NCBI GenBank assembly: GCA_003153505.1
Contig: PLZA01000052.1
Coordinates: forward strand, 50,427-114,426
Reading direction: 5' to 3'
Length of the DNA stretch: 64,000 nucleotides
Origin: Candidatus Dormiibacterota bacterium
Lineage (GTDB): Bacteria > Chloroflexota > Dormibacteria > Aeolococcales > Aeolococcaceae
Shown: one piece after another, positions 16,863 to 24,975 of the stretch
Position numbering within the stretch: position 1 is the stretch's first letter
How the letters are laid out: every line of letters begins with the position of its first letter
Made by a program: the position numbers and the translations under genes
The notes under the pieces: generated by a model
Told to the model about the DNA's origin: nothing
What the model saw: the letters and a program-made list of their open reading frames with translations, nothing else
Database searches by the model: none

Positions 16863-17813
16863 ATGGGAAGTAAGGCCCGTGCCATCGTGTTCGGAAACTG
16901 TCAGGCTATGGCACTGGAACACGTGCTCAAAGCGAGCGACGGGTTCTCGAAGCGATTCAAGGTGAGGACCTTTCCGCCGGTCCACGAGATCACGCGAGAG
17001 AAGGTCGTCAAGCTTCACGCTTCGCTCGGGCAGTGTGATCTAGTGATAGCCCAGCGCGTGAGTGAGAGTTATCGTGGCCTCGGAGTTGGCACGAAGACTC
17101 TGGCGTCGATGGCGCCAAAGGCCACGCTGGTGAGGTGGCCCGACGCCTACTGGGGAGGTTACTTCCCCGATCTCTTCTATCTCCGGGATGCCGCCGGTCA
17201 GTCAGTGGTAAACGGCCCCTTTGACTACCACGACCGGGGCATTCTCCATGCGTTTGTGTCGGGCTGGGGGGTGGATGAGACGATCCAGCGCCTCAGGGAT
17301 CCCGACCAACCTTTGACGGCTGAGGAGTGGGTGCGCGACGCTCGTGAGAACTTGCAAATCAGGGAGCATGAGTGCGATATCGCCATTAGTCCGTTTGTGG
17401 AGTCCGCGTTCGACAGCGCTCTCCTGTTCTTCACCATGAACCATCCAGCGAACATCGTGCTCAAGTACATGGCCGAGCAGGTTCTTGAGCTCATCGGTCT
17501 ACCGAACGAGCTACCCGCGCGCAAGCGACTGCCTGAGCGCCTCTGTGCAACCTTCTACCCAATTCATGCAAACCACCACCGCGCCCTTGGCCTCCAGTTC
17601 GTCACCCCGGACACGTACAAGATTCGCGGAGCTAGCTATGATCCGCGACGGGCGGTGAAGGCCTTCTTCAGTTACTACAAAGCCCATCCAGAGCTCGTGT
17701 CGCTCAACGCACTTGGCTCCACGCGTACCCCCGAGGTCACGGAATCGGCTCGAACGAGAGACGACCAGCGCGACGCTATAAGTGCCATCGGCGGCACCGA
17801 CCCACGGAACTGA
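16863..17813 (+). CDS. WcbI-like polysaccharide modification protein
   Basis: A 316-residue protein. The N-terminal AIVFGNCQAMALEHVLKA is the hallmark of the WcbI family (GNCQ loop holding the presumed catalytic Cys), and later segments such as GPFDYHDRGILHAF and EHECDIAISPFV fit the same family. WcbI is known from capsule synthesis in Burkholderia, where it is an acetyltransferase-like enzyme acting on a heptose. ATG 16863 has a GGGAGCGG ribosome site. The C-terminal ~60 residues (after SLNALGS) look unconserved. It lies 211 bp after the glycosidase on the same strand. A role in altering a surface glycan of the host is an inference. Confidence 0.65.
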   Translation: MGSKARAIVFGNCQAMALEHVLKASDGFSKRFKVRTFPPVHEITREKVVKLHASLGQCDLVIAQRVSESYRGLGVGTKTLASMAPKATLVRWPDAYWGGYFPDLFYLRDAAGQSVVNGPFDYHDRGILHAFVSGWGVDETIQRLRDPDQPLTAEEWVRDARENLQIREHECDIAISPFVESAFDSALLFFTMNHPANIVLKYMAEQVLELIGLPNELPARKRLPERLCATFYPIHANHHRALGLQFVTPDTYKIRGASYDPRRAVKAFFSYYKAHPELVSLNALGSTRTPEVTESARTRDDQRDAISAIGGTDPRN

Positions 17814-17860
17814 TCGAAGGCGTCGTCGGGGCAGTGCATCCAGGATGCGGTTGCCGATCC

Positions 17861-18244
17861 TCACTTCCGACCGATCGCCCCTCGTCTTGGTCGTGGGTGA
17901 CAAGCATCCCAGGACACACGGACGCCCCTGGTTCGTGCGGCAAGGAGGGCGCCTTCAGGAAGGGGAATGAGCATCAGGTTCGGTTGGGGCCGCGGTCCAG
18001 TGGGCCGGGTTTCTATCGGCACCACAGCCCGGGCGCCCATCGCAACGCGGCGGACCGGGTAGGGCTGTGCGCAGCCAGCCAAGGCTCGCAACAGCGCCAC
18101 GTCGATCTCGATCGCCGCAGTGACCATGGTCGCCTTGACGATTCCCTCCAACTGCGAGCTGAAGTCGTGCACGTAGCGGCGCGTCTCGTCGTACATGACG
18201 TCACGCAGGGTGTCGATTGGGGCGCACCACGGGTTCCTGGTCAT
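17861..18244 (-). CDS. Hypothetical protein downstream of the relaxase
   Basis: ATG 18244 has a strong GGAGG ribosome site 7 bases upstream, giving 127 residues. The first ~60 residues (TLRDVMYDETRRYVHDFSSQ and EGIVKATMVTAAIEIDVALL) read as amphipathic helices; the C-terminal half is Pro- and Arg-rich. No motif that I recognise. It follows the relaxase gene on the same strand after 233 bp and may be a transfer accessory protein, but nothing in the sequence proves this. It is convergent with the WcbI-like gene. Confidence 0.45.
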   Translation of the reverse strand: MTRNPWCAPIDTLRDVMYDETRRYVHDFSSQLEGIVKATMVTAAIEIDVALLRALAGCAQPYPVRRVAMGARAVVPIETRPTGPRPQPNLMLIPLPEGALLAARTRGVRVSWDACHPRPRRGAIGRK

Positions 18245-18477
18245 CGCATGACCTCCGAGAGCGGCAAGCGGTGCCGCGCCGTCCCAAGAGCGCTCCGAGC
18301 GTACCACCGGGGCCGCGGCGCGGGGACGGGTTCCCTCAGTGGATGCGTGAATGGATCTTCGTCACCGACAAGACCCCGCCAGGTAGGACTCTCGGGTGAC
18401 GTTTCGTTGAGTCGCGTCTCGTGAACCGTTTCCGCATACGGTCGGCAACATTGACGCTGACACTCGGCAAGCGAGTC

Positions 18478-21423
18478 TCACCACGCCGGGAGCTCGGGTG
18501 ACAGCCCCTGCTCGCGCTCGAACTCCAGCTGCGCCGCTTCCAGCTGCGCATCGATCTCGGGGGTGAGCCAACCGGCGACGGCCTTACCCTCGAGGTGGTC
18601 GCGGGGCCCGCCGGTGGCGTCCTCCGCGTCGATGCGATCCACCGCACGGTCCAGCAGTTCGTGCGCGGCATCCTCGGACATGCCCATCTCACGCAACCAA
18701 CCTTCCAGCTGGTCGTAGGCACGCTGAGCCACCAGGCGGTCAATCTCCTCCCCGGCTTCCACCCGGGTCGCCTCGTGGGTCAGCTCGGGTCCGCCGAGCA
18801 TCTCGACCAGGGCGCGCTGCCGGTCGGTGGCCGACGCCTCGAGGCTGCTCTCGACGGTGATCCGCTCGGGTGTCTCGTAGCGCTCCGGGTAGTCGAGCGC
18901 CGACTCCTTTATTTCGCTGCGGGTCCAGGCCTGCACGGTGCGCTCCTCGGCGGATCGGCTTGTTTCTTTCCAGTGCTCGACGCCGAGAGTGTCCCGCTCC
19001 GGCGGCTTATACACCTCGTAGTAGTGGGTGGCCAGGGTGGCGCGCGACATGGCCGTGTATGCCCATTCCCGGGTGGCACCCTCGGATCCCACCACCAGAG
19101 CGATGTCAGCCGTCATCCCCTGTGCCTTGTGCACGGTGAGCGCATAGCCACGGTCGATGGCGGCGTAGTGGGTGGTGTCGAGGGTGAGCTGACGCTTGTC
19201 GGGGCGCTCCAGGGTGAGCGTCTGGTGCTCGAGATCGACGGCGGTGATGACCCCACGGGTGCCGTTGCTGACCGACCCGTTGCGCTCGTTGGCGAGACAG
19301 ATGACCCGGTCACCCACCTGGTACTCCTTGCCACCGACGGTCAGTGCCAGGCCGTGGACCCTCCCCTCGGCCACCGATCGGGCATGGGCCAGCTCGTTGA
19401 GCTCGGCCACCTCGTCACGCCGCCGGGCGAGGATGACCGTGTCGAGACCGCCGGCCTCGAGCCGGGCGTGGTCCTCGATCACCTGGACCCGGCGCTCGGC
19501 CACCGAGTGGGCGTCGTGGATGCGGTTGTAGCGCTCGTACTCGCGGTACGCCTCGCGCGCCTCACCGTCGCGGAGCAGCCGCAGCGTCGCCCGCTCCCAG
19601 TCGTACTGCTGGCGGATGTTCTCGTGCAGCTCCACCCTGCCGATGTGGTCACTTAGGGTGCGCATCGGCGCGCCCGCCTCGATGGGCTGGAGCTGGAAGG
19701 GATCGCCGACCACGACCAGCTTGGCTTCGTCGCGGGCCGCCAATGAGACCAGCTCGGCGAGCTGACGGTCACCGAGCATGCCCGCCTCGTCGACCACGAG
19801 CACCCCGCCGAAGGGAAGGCGCTCGACCTGGAGCTGGTGGAGCGTGGCGGCCACTGTGGTCGAGGCGATGTCCGATCCCTCCTCGAGGAGCTCAGCGGCA
19901 CGTCCGGCCAGGGCGCAGCCGACCACCTCGACACCGGAGGCATCGAAGGCTTCGCGGCAGACCTCCAGCGCGTAGGTCTTGCCGACACCGGCGTCGCCTT
20001 CGATCACCAGCACGCCCGCGGGACTGAGGCAGACCTCCTCGATCATCGCCCGCTGGTCGGCGGTGAGTGTCCGACGCGACGCCATCGCTGCCGCGACCGT
20101 GTCGGCGCGGGCCATCCCGACGCGCGCGCCGGCGCGCGCCTGGGCAGTCGCCACCATGCCTCGTTCCAGGGCGAGCATCTCCGGCGTGGTGTAGCGGAGG
20201 TCATGCCCGGTCTCGGTCCAGCGATCCATCGCCGCGGGCTCGGTCTCGCCGTCGCGCGATCGAGGTGGCAAGGGCCGCACCGCGTCATGGTCGGCGAGGA
20301 TCCGGTCGACGGTCGCCTCGAGCTGCACCCGGCTCATGCCCAGGGGCGCGTGCGAAGCCACGGCCCGGATGAGGTCGCGCCGGGTGAAGGTGGCCTGCCG
20401 GGCGGTGAGTCCATACACGCCGAGGATTTGGACCGACTGCTGCACGTCAAGGCGCCGCGGCTCGAGCGCACCGGGCTCGCGGCCGAACACCGCCTGCGCC
20501 GTCTCGCCGTCGAGCCCGACGCTCGCGGCACGCTCGTGCCATCGGGCGAAGAGGTCCTCGGTGGCTGCGACCTCGTGCTTGCCCTCGCGGGTGTCGAGCG
20601 TGGCCACCTCGCGCCCGGCACGCGTGGTGACGTCATATGCGGCCGCCGCGGCATCGATCTGGAGCGACCTGCGCGAGAACTCACGCCGCTGGGCATCGGT
20701 GATGCCGACGATCGAGAAGCACCCCTTGCCATCGACCACGGAGGAGATGCCGAGCTCGCGCACCAGACGGTCGCGCCACTCCGCCTGTGCGATGGCGCCG
20801 GCCGCGGCCGCGTGCTGGTACAGGTGCTCACTGTGCAGCTGGCTCCAGCTCCCGTCGGGACGCTGCACCCAGGTGGGGACGGTGATGTGCGTGTGCAGCT
20901 GCGGGTCGACGGTGACCGTCCCCGTGGTCGGATCGGTGACCGGCCGGGCGGTGCGATGCACGAACTCGGGCATGACCAGCTTGGCCCGCACCGCCTCGGT
21001 GGTCTTGGTGTCCGGGTTGTACTGGCGGGCCCACCCGGCATTGGCCTGGAGATACTCGGCGGCGGCCTGGACTCCCTCGCCGTGGATGCGCAGGATGGTG
21101 GACCTGGTGCGCTCGTCACCGAGCGCGTAGAGGATGCTCACGTCCTTGGGTGCTGACACGGTCACGTCGAAGGCGATGACACTCTGCCTCCGCCAGTGTT
21201 TGCCGAGTTCCTCACCCGTCCGTGGATGCGTGCCGGCGAGTACCGCGGCGAAGTCGGTGTCGGTCACCTCGCCGCGCAAACCCAACACCTCCGCACCGGG
21301 TCCGGCCCAGCGTCCTGGTGACTCACCGCGGGCGGTGTAGTACTCGAGCTGCTGCTGCGCGACCGCCTCGCGCAGGTACCGCACCGCCTGCTCGACGCTG
21401 GTGAGCTTGCCGATCGAGATCAT
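18478..21423 (-). CDS. MOBF relaxase-helicase (TrwC/TraI family)
   Basis: A 981-residue conjugative relaxase fused to a helicase. Residues 1-300 hold the relaxase: tandem Tyr28-Tyr29 that would join to DNA, Asp86 in AFDVTVSAPKD, and the metal-binding histidines His156, His177 and His179 (DPQLHTHITVPTW). Residues ~450-880 form a RecD-like helicase with Walker A GDAGVGKT at 476-483, VVDEAGML at ~543-550, VVGDPFQLQPIEAG, and the late motif TVHKAQGMTADIALVV followed by YTAMSRA. The enzyme nicks oriT, stays bound to the 5' end and unwinds the plasmid or element during transfer. The length fits the family, so it looks intact. ATG 21423 begins with the typical MISIGKL. Confidence 0.9.
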   Translation of the reverse strand: MISIGKLTSVEQAVRYLREAVAQQQLEYYTARGESPGRWAGPGAEVLGLRGEVTDTDFAAVLAGTHPRTGEELGKHWRRQSVIAFDVTVSAPKDVSILYALGDERTRSTILRIHGEGVQAAAEYLQANAGWARQYNPDTKTTEAVRAKLVMPEFVHRTARPVTDPTTGTVTVDPQLHTHITVPTWVQRPDGSWSQLHSEHLYQHAAAAGAIAQAEWRDRLVRELGISSVVDGKGCFSIVGITDAQRREFSRRSLQIDAAAAAYDVTTRAGREVATLDTREGKHEVAATEDLFARWHERAASVGLDGETAQAVFGREPGALEPRRLDVQQSVQILGVYGLTARQATFTRRDLIRAVASHAPLGMSRVQLEATVDRILADHDAVRPLPPRSRDGETEPAAMDRWTETGHDLRYTTPEMLALERGMVATAQARAGARVGMARADTVAAAMASRRTLTADQRAMIEEVCLSPAGVLVIEGDAGVGKTYALEVCREAFDASGVEVVGCALAGRAAELLEEGSDIASTTVAATLHQLQVERLPFGGVLVVDEAGMLGDRQLAELVSLAARDEAKLVVVGDPFQLQPIEAGAPMRTLSDHIGRVELHENIRQQYDWERATLRLLRDGEAREAYREYERYNRIHDAHSVAERRVQVIEDHARLEAGGLDTVILARRRDEVAELNELAHARSVAEGRVHGLALTVGGKEYQVGDRVICLANERNGSVSNGTRGVITAVDLEHQTLTLERPDKRQLTLDTTHYAAIDRGYALTVHKAQGMTADIALVVGSEGATREWAYTAMSRATLATHYYEVYKPPERDTLGVEHWKETSRSAEERTVQAWTRSEIKESALDYPERYETPERITVESSLEASATDRQRALVEMLGGPELTHEATRVEAGEEIDRLVAQRAYDQLEGWLREMGMSEDAAHELLDRAVDRIDAEDATGGPRDHLEGKAVAGWLTPEIDAQLEAAQLEFEREQGLSPELPAW

Positions 21424-21800
21424 CGCGGAATCCCGTGTTGCACGGGCTCCAGACTAGGGAGAAACCGCCTACGCAGCGCTTACATTCTCGAAGCGTTTGA
21501 TCTGGAAGAAATCAGCGATGCAACTGTGTGCGTGTCAGGGTCGTCGATGCGTATGCGCGAGGGGGTGAAGGCGGCGCCAAGAGGTGTTTGATGCACGTGC
21601 CTTTGTCGGAGGGAGAGGAGATGGTCGGTCAGTGGAGGACTGAGAGGTGATGACGAGGAGCACCGAAGCGCTACTGAAGCGTCCGACCCCGCAGCCCTCC
21701 GGTCGCGGCGGCCTTCCCCGTCGTGGGGTTCGCGGATGACGCGAACTCCGCTGAACGCGCGTCCCTCGCGTGGAGAGCGAGAAGCGCGCAATCCACTTGT

Positions 21801-21817
21801 TCAGCGTGACACGCTGA
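21801..21817. promoter_or_regulatory. 17-bp palindrome TCAGCGTGACACGCTGA
   Basis: Perfect 8-1-8 inverted repeat 378 bp upstream of the relaxase start. It has the same geometry as the palindrome at 11064-11080 but a different sequence. Candidate binding site for an accessory or regulatory protein, or part of oriT. Confidence 0.4.
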
Positions 21818-21901
21818 CAGCGCGAACGTCGCGAGCCACGCGGCATGCGCGCGATGCGTCTGATTTGCGATGTCCGCTTCAAGGGTCAAACCTGCGAAAG
21901 A

Positions 21902-21923
21902 CGCGAGGCTCGCGAACCTCGCG
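21902..21923. promoter_or_regulatory. Hairpin CGCGAGG/CCTCGCG
   Basis: Seven-base arms CGCGAGG (21902-21908) and CCTCGCG (21917-21923) around an 8-base loop, 479 bp upstream of the relaxase start. Possibly an oriT stem-loop of the kind relaxases recognise; not proven. Confidence 0.35.
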
Positions 21924-22381
21924 ACGTTGACTGAGACCGCATACACCTCGGCAGCACGGACGCATGACCGCATGATCGACGCACGAGGCGGATCCAATGG
22001 CGTCGGAATCGGAGGCAACATTCGGATCGCGAAAAATGTAAGCAGTCTGTGAGCAAAAACCTGGCATGCTCAAAACATGCTGCAGATCCTGTCGCGGTCC
22101 TGGAGGCCGCTGCACGAAGATCCAGTAGCTGGGCGCCGCTGGCCCGGGACGACCCCTCGCGTTGCAACGATACGGGGTGTCGCTCGATGGAGTCGTCGAT
22201 GATCACATCGAGGCAGCTCAGTTTCCCCGTGCAAACCCCACCTGTTCCGGCGATTTCGAAAAAGCTACCGGCTGGGCGCACTCGCTCTCAGGCCCACTCC
22301 GCGACCCCACTCCGCGTGGCTGCGCCCGCGACTGAGGTTGGCGCCCACACCCACGCTAACGGGACGTATGTGCCGGCACCG

Positions 22382-22591
22382 ATGTCGATGCTACTGACGG
22401 TGCGCGACGTGGCCGTCGCACTTCGGCTCGGCCGCACCCGGACGTACGCATTGCTCCGCTCCGGGGAGATCCCGGTGATTAGGGTGGGGCGCGCCGTGAG
22501 AGTGCCTCGAGACGGCCTCTACCGCTGGATCGAGGAGCACTGCACGTCCGTAGACCACGTATCCTCGGGCAACGGTTTCGGGTCGCGTTAA
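22382..22591 (+). CDS. Excisionase-like HTH protein
   Basis: The readable domain covers about 69 residues: LLTVRDVAVALRLGRTRTYA, then LLRSGEIPVIRVGRAVRVPR, then DGLYRWIEEH. This is the MerR-type winged helix of the excisionase (HTH_17) family, which bends DNA and directs excision by tyrosine integrases. I choose ATG 22382, just before the domain; the frame is open back to 22049 but that part is low-complexity and unconserved. No clear ribosome site is visible. It is convergent with the integrase, with only 32 bp between their stops, which is a usual place for a recombination directionality factor. Confidence 0.65.
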   Translation: MSMLLTVRDVAVALRLGRTRTYALLRSGEIPVIRVGRAVRVPRDGLYRWIEEHCTSVDHVSSGNGFGSR

Positions 22592-22623
22592 TACAGCGCG
22601 GCCGCGGTCGATCTCTCCAACGT

Positions 22624-23787
22624 TCACACCGTCGCTGGCGCAAGCAGGCGCGTGATGCGATCAGCCGCATCCGCATGGAGCGAGTGGAGGACACCGGCAT
22701 ACGTGTTGGCCGTGATCGCGATCGTACTGTGTCCAAGAATCGCTGAGACCGTCTTGAGGTCGACGCCACTGGCGAGCAGCAGCGTCGCGCAGCCGTGGCG
22801 CAGATCGTGAAAGCGACGGACGGGGAGATCCTTGGATTTCAGCGTCCACTGGAACCGATTGGTGACGGTCGTGCCAGTCAATGGTGTCCCAATCGCAGTC
22901 GTAAACACCAGATCAGGGATCTCCTCATGCCACGCCGGTCCGAGCCGAAATCTCTGCTGGTGCTGTCGATCGCGATGGGCAGTGAGCACGGGGGCGAGCG
23001 GTGCCGGCATCGCGATTGTTCGCGCCGATCGTCGTGTCTTCGGTGGCAGCAGCCGCCACTCACCACCGAGACGCTGGAGGGAACCCGCGACGGTGATCGT
23101 CCGTCGTTCCACGTCGACGTCGCGCCATCGGAGTCCGAGGATCTCGCCCTGCCGCAACCCGGTCCAGAGAGCGAGCGCGACGATCGGTTCGAGGGGATGA
23201 TCGCGGAACGCCCCGAGGATGTCCTGGGCCTCACCTGGAGGCATGAGCGCGACGTCGAGGTCCGCGACCTTTACCGGCTCGGCGAGACCGGCAGCGTTGC
23301 GGTGCAGTTCGCCACGTCGTATGCCCACGTTGAGAGCGCGCCGCAGGACGGCGCGCATGTGATGGATGGTGCGGGGGGCCAGGCCCATGTCTTGCTTCCG
23401 CCGCATCATCATCGTCACGTCGTGCGGGGTGAGCTTGCCGAGCTTGATGCGTCCGACCTCGGGCACGATGTGGTGCTCGATCAGCTCCCGGTAACGGCGA
23501 AAGGTCTTGGGGGCGAGCGACCGCTCCACCTCTTGAAGCCACTCGCCAAGGAAGGCAGCCACGGTCTTGGACCCGCTTGGGGACGAGATGCCGCGGCGCT
23601 CTGCGGTCAGACTGTCCTGAAGCTTTTCAAGGACCTCCTTCCGCGTGCGGCCATAGAAGGACCGGCGACGGTTGGTCTCGTCTGGATTTGTCCCGACTGC
23701 AACGCGGGCCTCCCAGAGACCGGTGGACCGCTGGCGGATGCTCCCCTCAAGGTTGCCGCGTCTCGTGGCAGTCATCGCCCAGAGCAT
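22624..23787 (-). CDS. Tyrosine recombinase integrase
   Basis: Up to 387 residues. An N-terminal arm-binding domain (EGSIRQRSTGLWEARVAV), a SAM-like core-binding domain (TVAAFLGEWLQEV ... YRELIEHHIVPEVG) and a catalytic domain with all active residues: Arg in ALWTGLRQGEILGL, Lys near LPPKTRRS, the HDLRH box, His in ILGHS and the nucleophile Tyr in ANTYAG. It should recombine the tRNA-Ser attachment cores at 23895-23956 and 10789-10850. The first ATG is 23787; ATG 23775 (MTATRRG) is an equally good start. The direct repeats at 23794-23816 sit right at the start and may allow autoregulation. Confidence 0.9.
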   Translation of the reverse strand: MLWAMTATRRGNLEGSIRQRSTGLWEARVAVGTNPDETNRRRSFYGRTRKEVLEKLQDSLTAERRGISSPSGSKTVAAFLGEWLQEVERSLAPKTFRRYRELIEHHIVPEVGRIKLGKLTPHDVTMMMRRKQDMGLAPRTIHHMRAVLRRALNVGIRRGELHRNAAGLAEPVKVADLDVALMPPGEAQDILGAFRDHPLEPIVALALWTGLRQGEILGLRWRDVDVERRTITVAGSLQRLGGEWRLLPPKTRRSARTIAMPAPLAPVLTAHRDRQHQQRFRLGPAWHEEIPDLVFTTAIGTPLTGTTVTNRFQWTLKSKDLPVRRFHDLRHGCATLLLASGVDLKTVSAILGHSTIAITANTYAGVLHSLHADAADRITRLLAPATV

Positions 23788-23793
23788 ACCTGA

Positions 23794-23816
23794 AACTGGG
23801 GTACAACTGGGGTACG
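23794..23816 (+). repeat. Paired direct repeats, candidate integrase arm site (right)
   Basis: AACTGGGGTAC followed at once by AACTGGGGTACG, immediately upstream of the integrase start. The pair matches 10952-10975 near the other end. Likely arm-type binding sites; binding here could also repress the integrase gene. Confidence 0.5.
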
Positions 23817-23820
23817 CCGG

Positions 23821-23840
23821 GTAACTGAGCTAGGAGTTAC
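23821..23840. promoter_or_regulatory. Inverted repeat GTAACT/AGTTAC
   Basis: GTAACT (23821-23826) and AGTTAC (23835-23840) form a 6-8-6 dyad between the integrase start and the attachment core. It may be an excisionase or regulator site within the integrase promoter. Confidence 0.3.
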
Positions 23841-23894
23841 AGACTAGCTGGTACTGCCTGAGGAAGTCAGAAACCCTTATCCTATAAGAGCTTT

Positions 23895-23984
<90 letters not shown>

Positions 23985-24094
23985 GCGCGGGGTCAGTCCA
24001 GTTTAGGCGGCCATCACGGTGACGGACTGACCCCAGGCCACGCGTGAGGAGCGCAGGAACCTCGTCGTTGACGAATTATCCCCAGAGGGTGACC

Positions 24095-24481
24095 ATGGCT
24101 CGCATGGCAGCGATGTTGATCTTCGTGGTGTGCATCGCCGCCTTCCTGGTCGTTCTCTTCTGGTACGGATTGCGACGCGAGCCCAACCGCGACCCGGCAA
24201 TCGGGACCAACAGCCCGTATCCCGCCGGCCCCACGGGGGCAGGCGCGGACGTTCCGCCGTACCTCCCGACCTTCACCGTCAGCGACGCGGAAACCTTCCG
24301 CCGCGGCGCAGACCGGCGACTTACCCGCATATTCCGTCAACCGCGGGTCAAGGCGCGGAGCTGGATGGACGAGCCGGGTGCGCTCGAGGCTGCTGGCCTT
24401 GTCGATGCTCCGTCGCCGGCCGATCCCGACACCCTGACTCCAGTGGCGGCGCATCCACATCGGCACAGGAAGCGCCGCTAA
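24095..24481 (+). CDS. Small single-pass membrane protein
   Basis: 128 residues from ATG 24095. An N-terminal membrane segment (MLIFVVCIAAFLVVLFWYGL) is followed by a hydrophilic tail of about 100 residues, rich in Pro, Asp and Arg, that ends in a basic HPHRHRKRR. No family that I recognise. An earlier in-frame start at 24044 would add a segment with no ribosome site. It is the first gene outside the element, and its stop overlaps the convergent gene ending at 24478 by 4 bases. Confidence 0.5.
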   Translation: MARMAAMLIFVVCIAAFLVVLFWYGLRREPNRDPAIGTNSPYPAGPTGAGADVPPYLPTFTVSDAETFRRGADRRLTRIFRQPRVKARSWMDEPGALEAAGLVDAPSPADPDTLTPVAAHPHRHRKRR

Positions 24482-24975
24482 ACCGAGGCAGCCGTCATCT
24501 CCTCGAGCTGATCAGCGTGCTCCTCGAGGTGGCCGACGAGGAAGCGCTCGACCAACTCCTCGACGGTGATCGCCCCGCGGGTCGGATGCAGCCCGCGGAT
24601 CCCCCACTGGCCGGCTGCCATACCAGCGAGGAAGCCGCGCAACGTCGCGATGCCCTCACGTGCGCCCGACCACAGCACAGCCACCGGCTCGCGTCGGTCC
24701 CGCTCGATCGTCCCGATGCGCTCCGGGTCGCTCTTGGTCCGCCCGAACGGTACCGGTTCGCCCGAGGGCTGCCCACGCAGCACCGGCCCCGCCTGCATGA
24801 TCCAGTACGGGATGAATTCGGCGACATGTGCCCAGGCCTGGCCGCGATCCCACCGCTCGCCGCTCTCAGGGTCCGCAGCGCTCAGCGCTCCTGGCGATGG
24901 CTCGGCAGCCGCGGCGGCGGCAAGCCGGGTTTCCACCGCATCGACTCGCGCGATGAAGGCGTCACCGACGCTCAT
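24478..24975 (-). CDS. DinB-like protein
   Basis: 165 residues from ATG 24975. The helical pattern with DRGQAWAHVAEFIPYW and the C-terminal VGHLEEHADQLEEM places it in the DinB/maleylpyruvate-isomerase-N-terminal-like superfamily, whose four-helix bundle binds a metal through three His residues; His in WAHVAEF and in GHLEEHAD fit. Members include mycothiol- or bacillithiol-dependent transferases. Its ATG overlaps the stop of the FAH-family gene (ATGA), so both are translated together. A role in the same catabolic or detoxification route is likely but unproven. Confidence 0.65.
   Translation of the reverse strand: MSVGDAFIARVDAVETRLAAAAAAEPSPGALSAADPESGERWDRGQAWAHVAEFIPYWIMQAGPVLRGQPSGEPVPFGRTKSDPERIGTIERDRREPVAVLWSGAREGIATLRGFLAGMAAGQWGIRGLHPTRGAITVEELVERFLVGHLEEHADQLEEMTAASV

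Larger units (their letters stand above)
21424..22381. other. Non-coding region, candidate oriT
   Basis: About 950 bp between the relaxase start and the excisionase-like gene without a convincing gene. It carries a 17-bp palindrome (21801-21817) and a 7-bp-arm hairpin (21902-21923). In MOBF systems oriT usually lies next to the relaxase gene, so this is the best place for it, but I cannot point to a nic site. Longer frames reading into the excisionase-like gene exist but are not protein-like. Confidence 0.4.

Noticed and set aside
17834..18424. Plus-strand open frame after the WcbI-like gene
   Set aside because: No ribosome site and poor composition; the minus-strand frame at 17861-18244 has a strong site.
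18595..21156. Long plus-strand frames across the relaxase
   Set aside because: Shadows of the high-GC relaxase gene; the relaxase has complete motifs.
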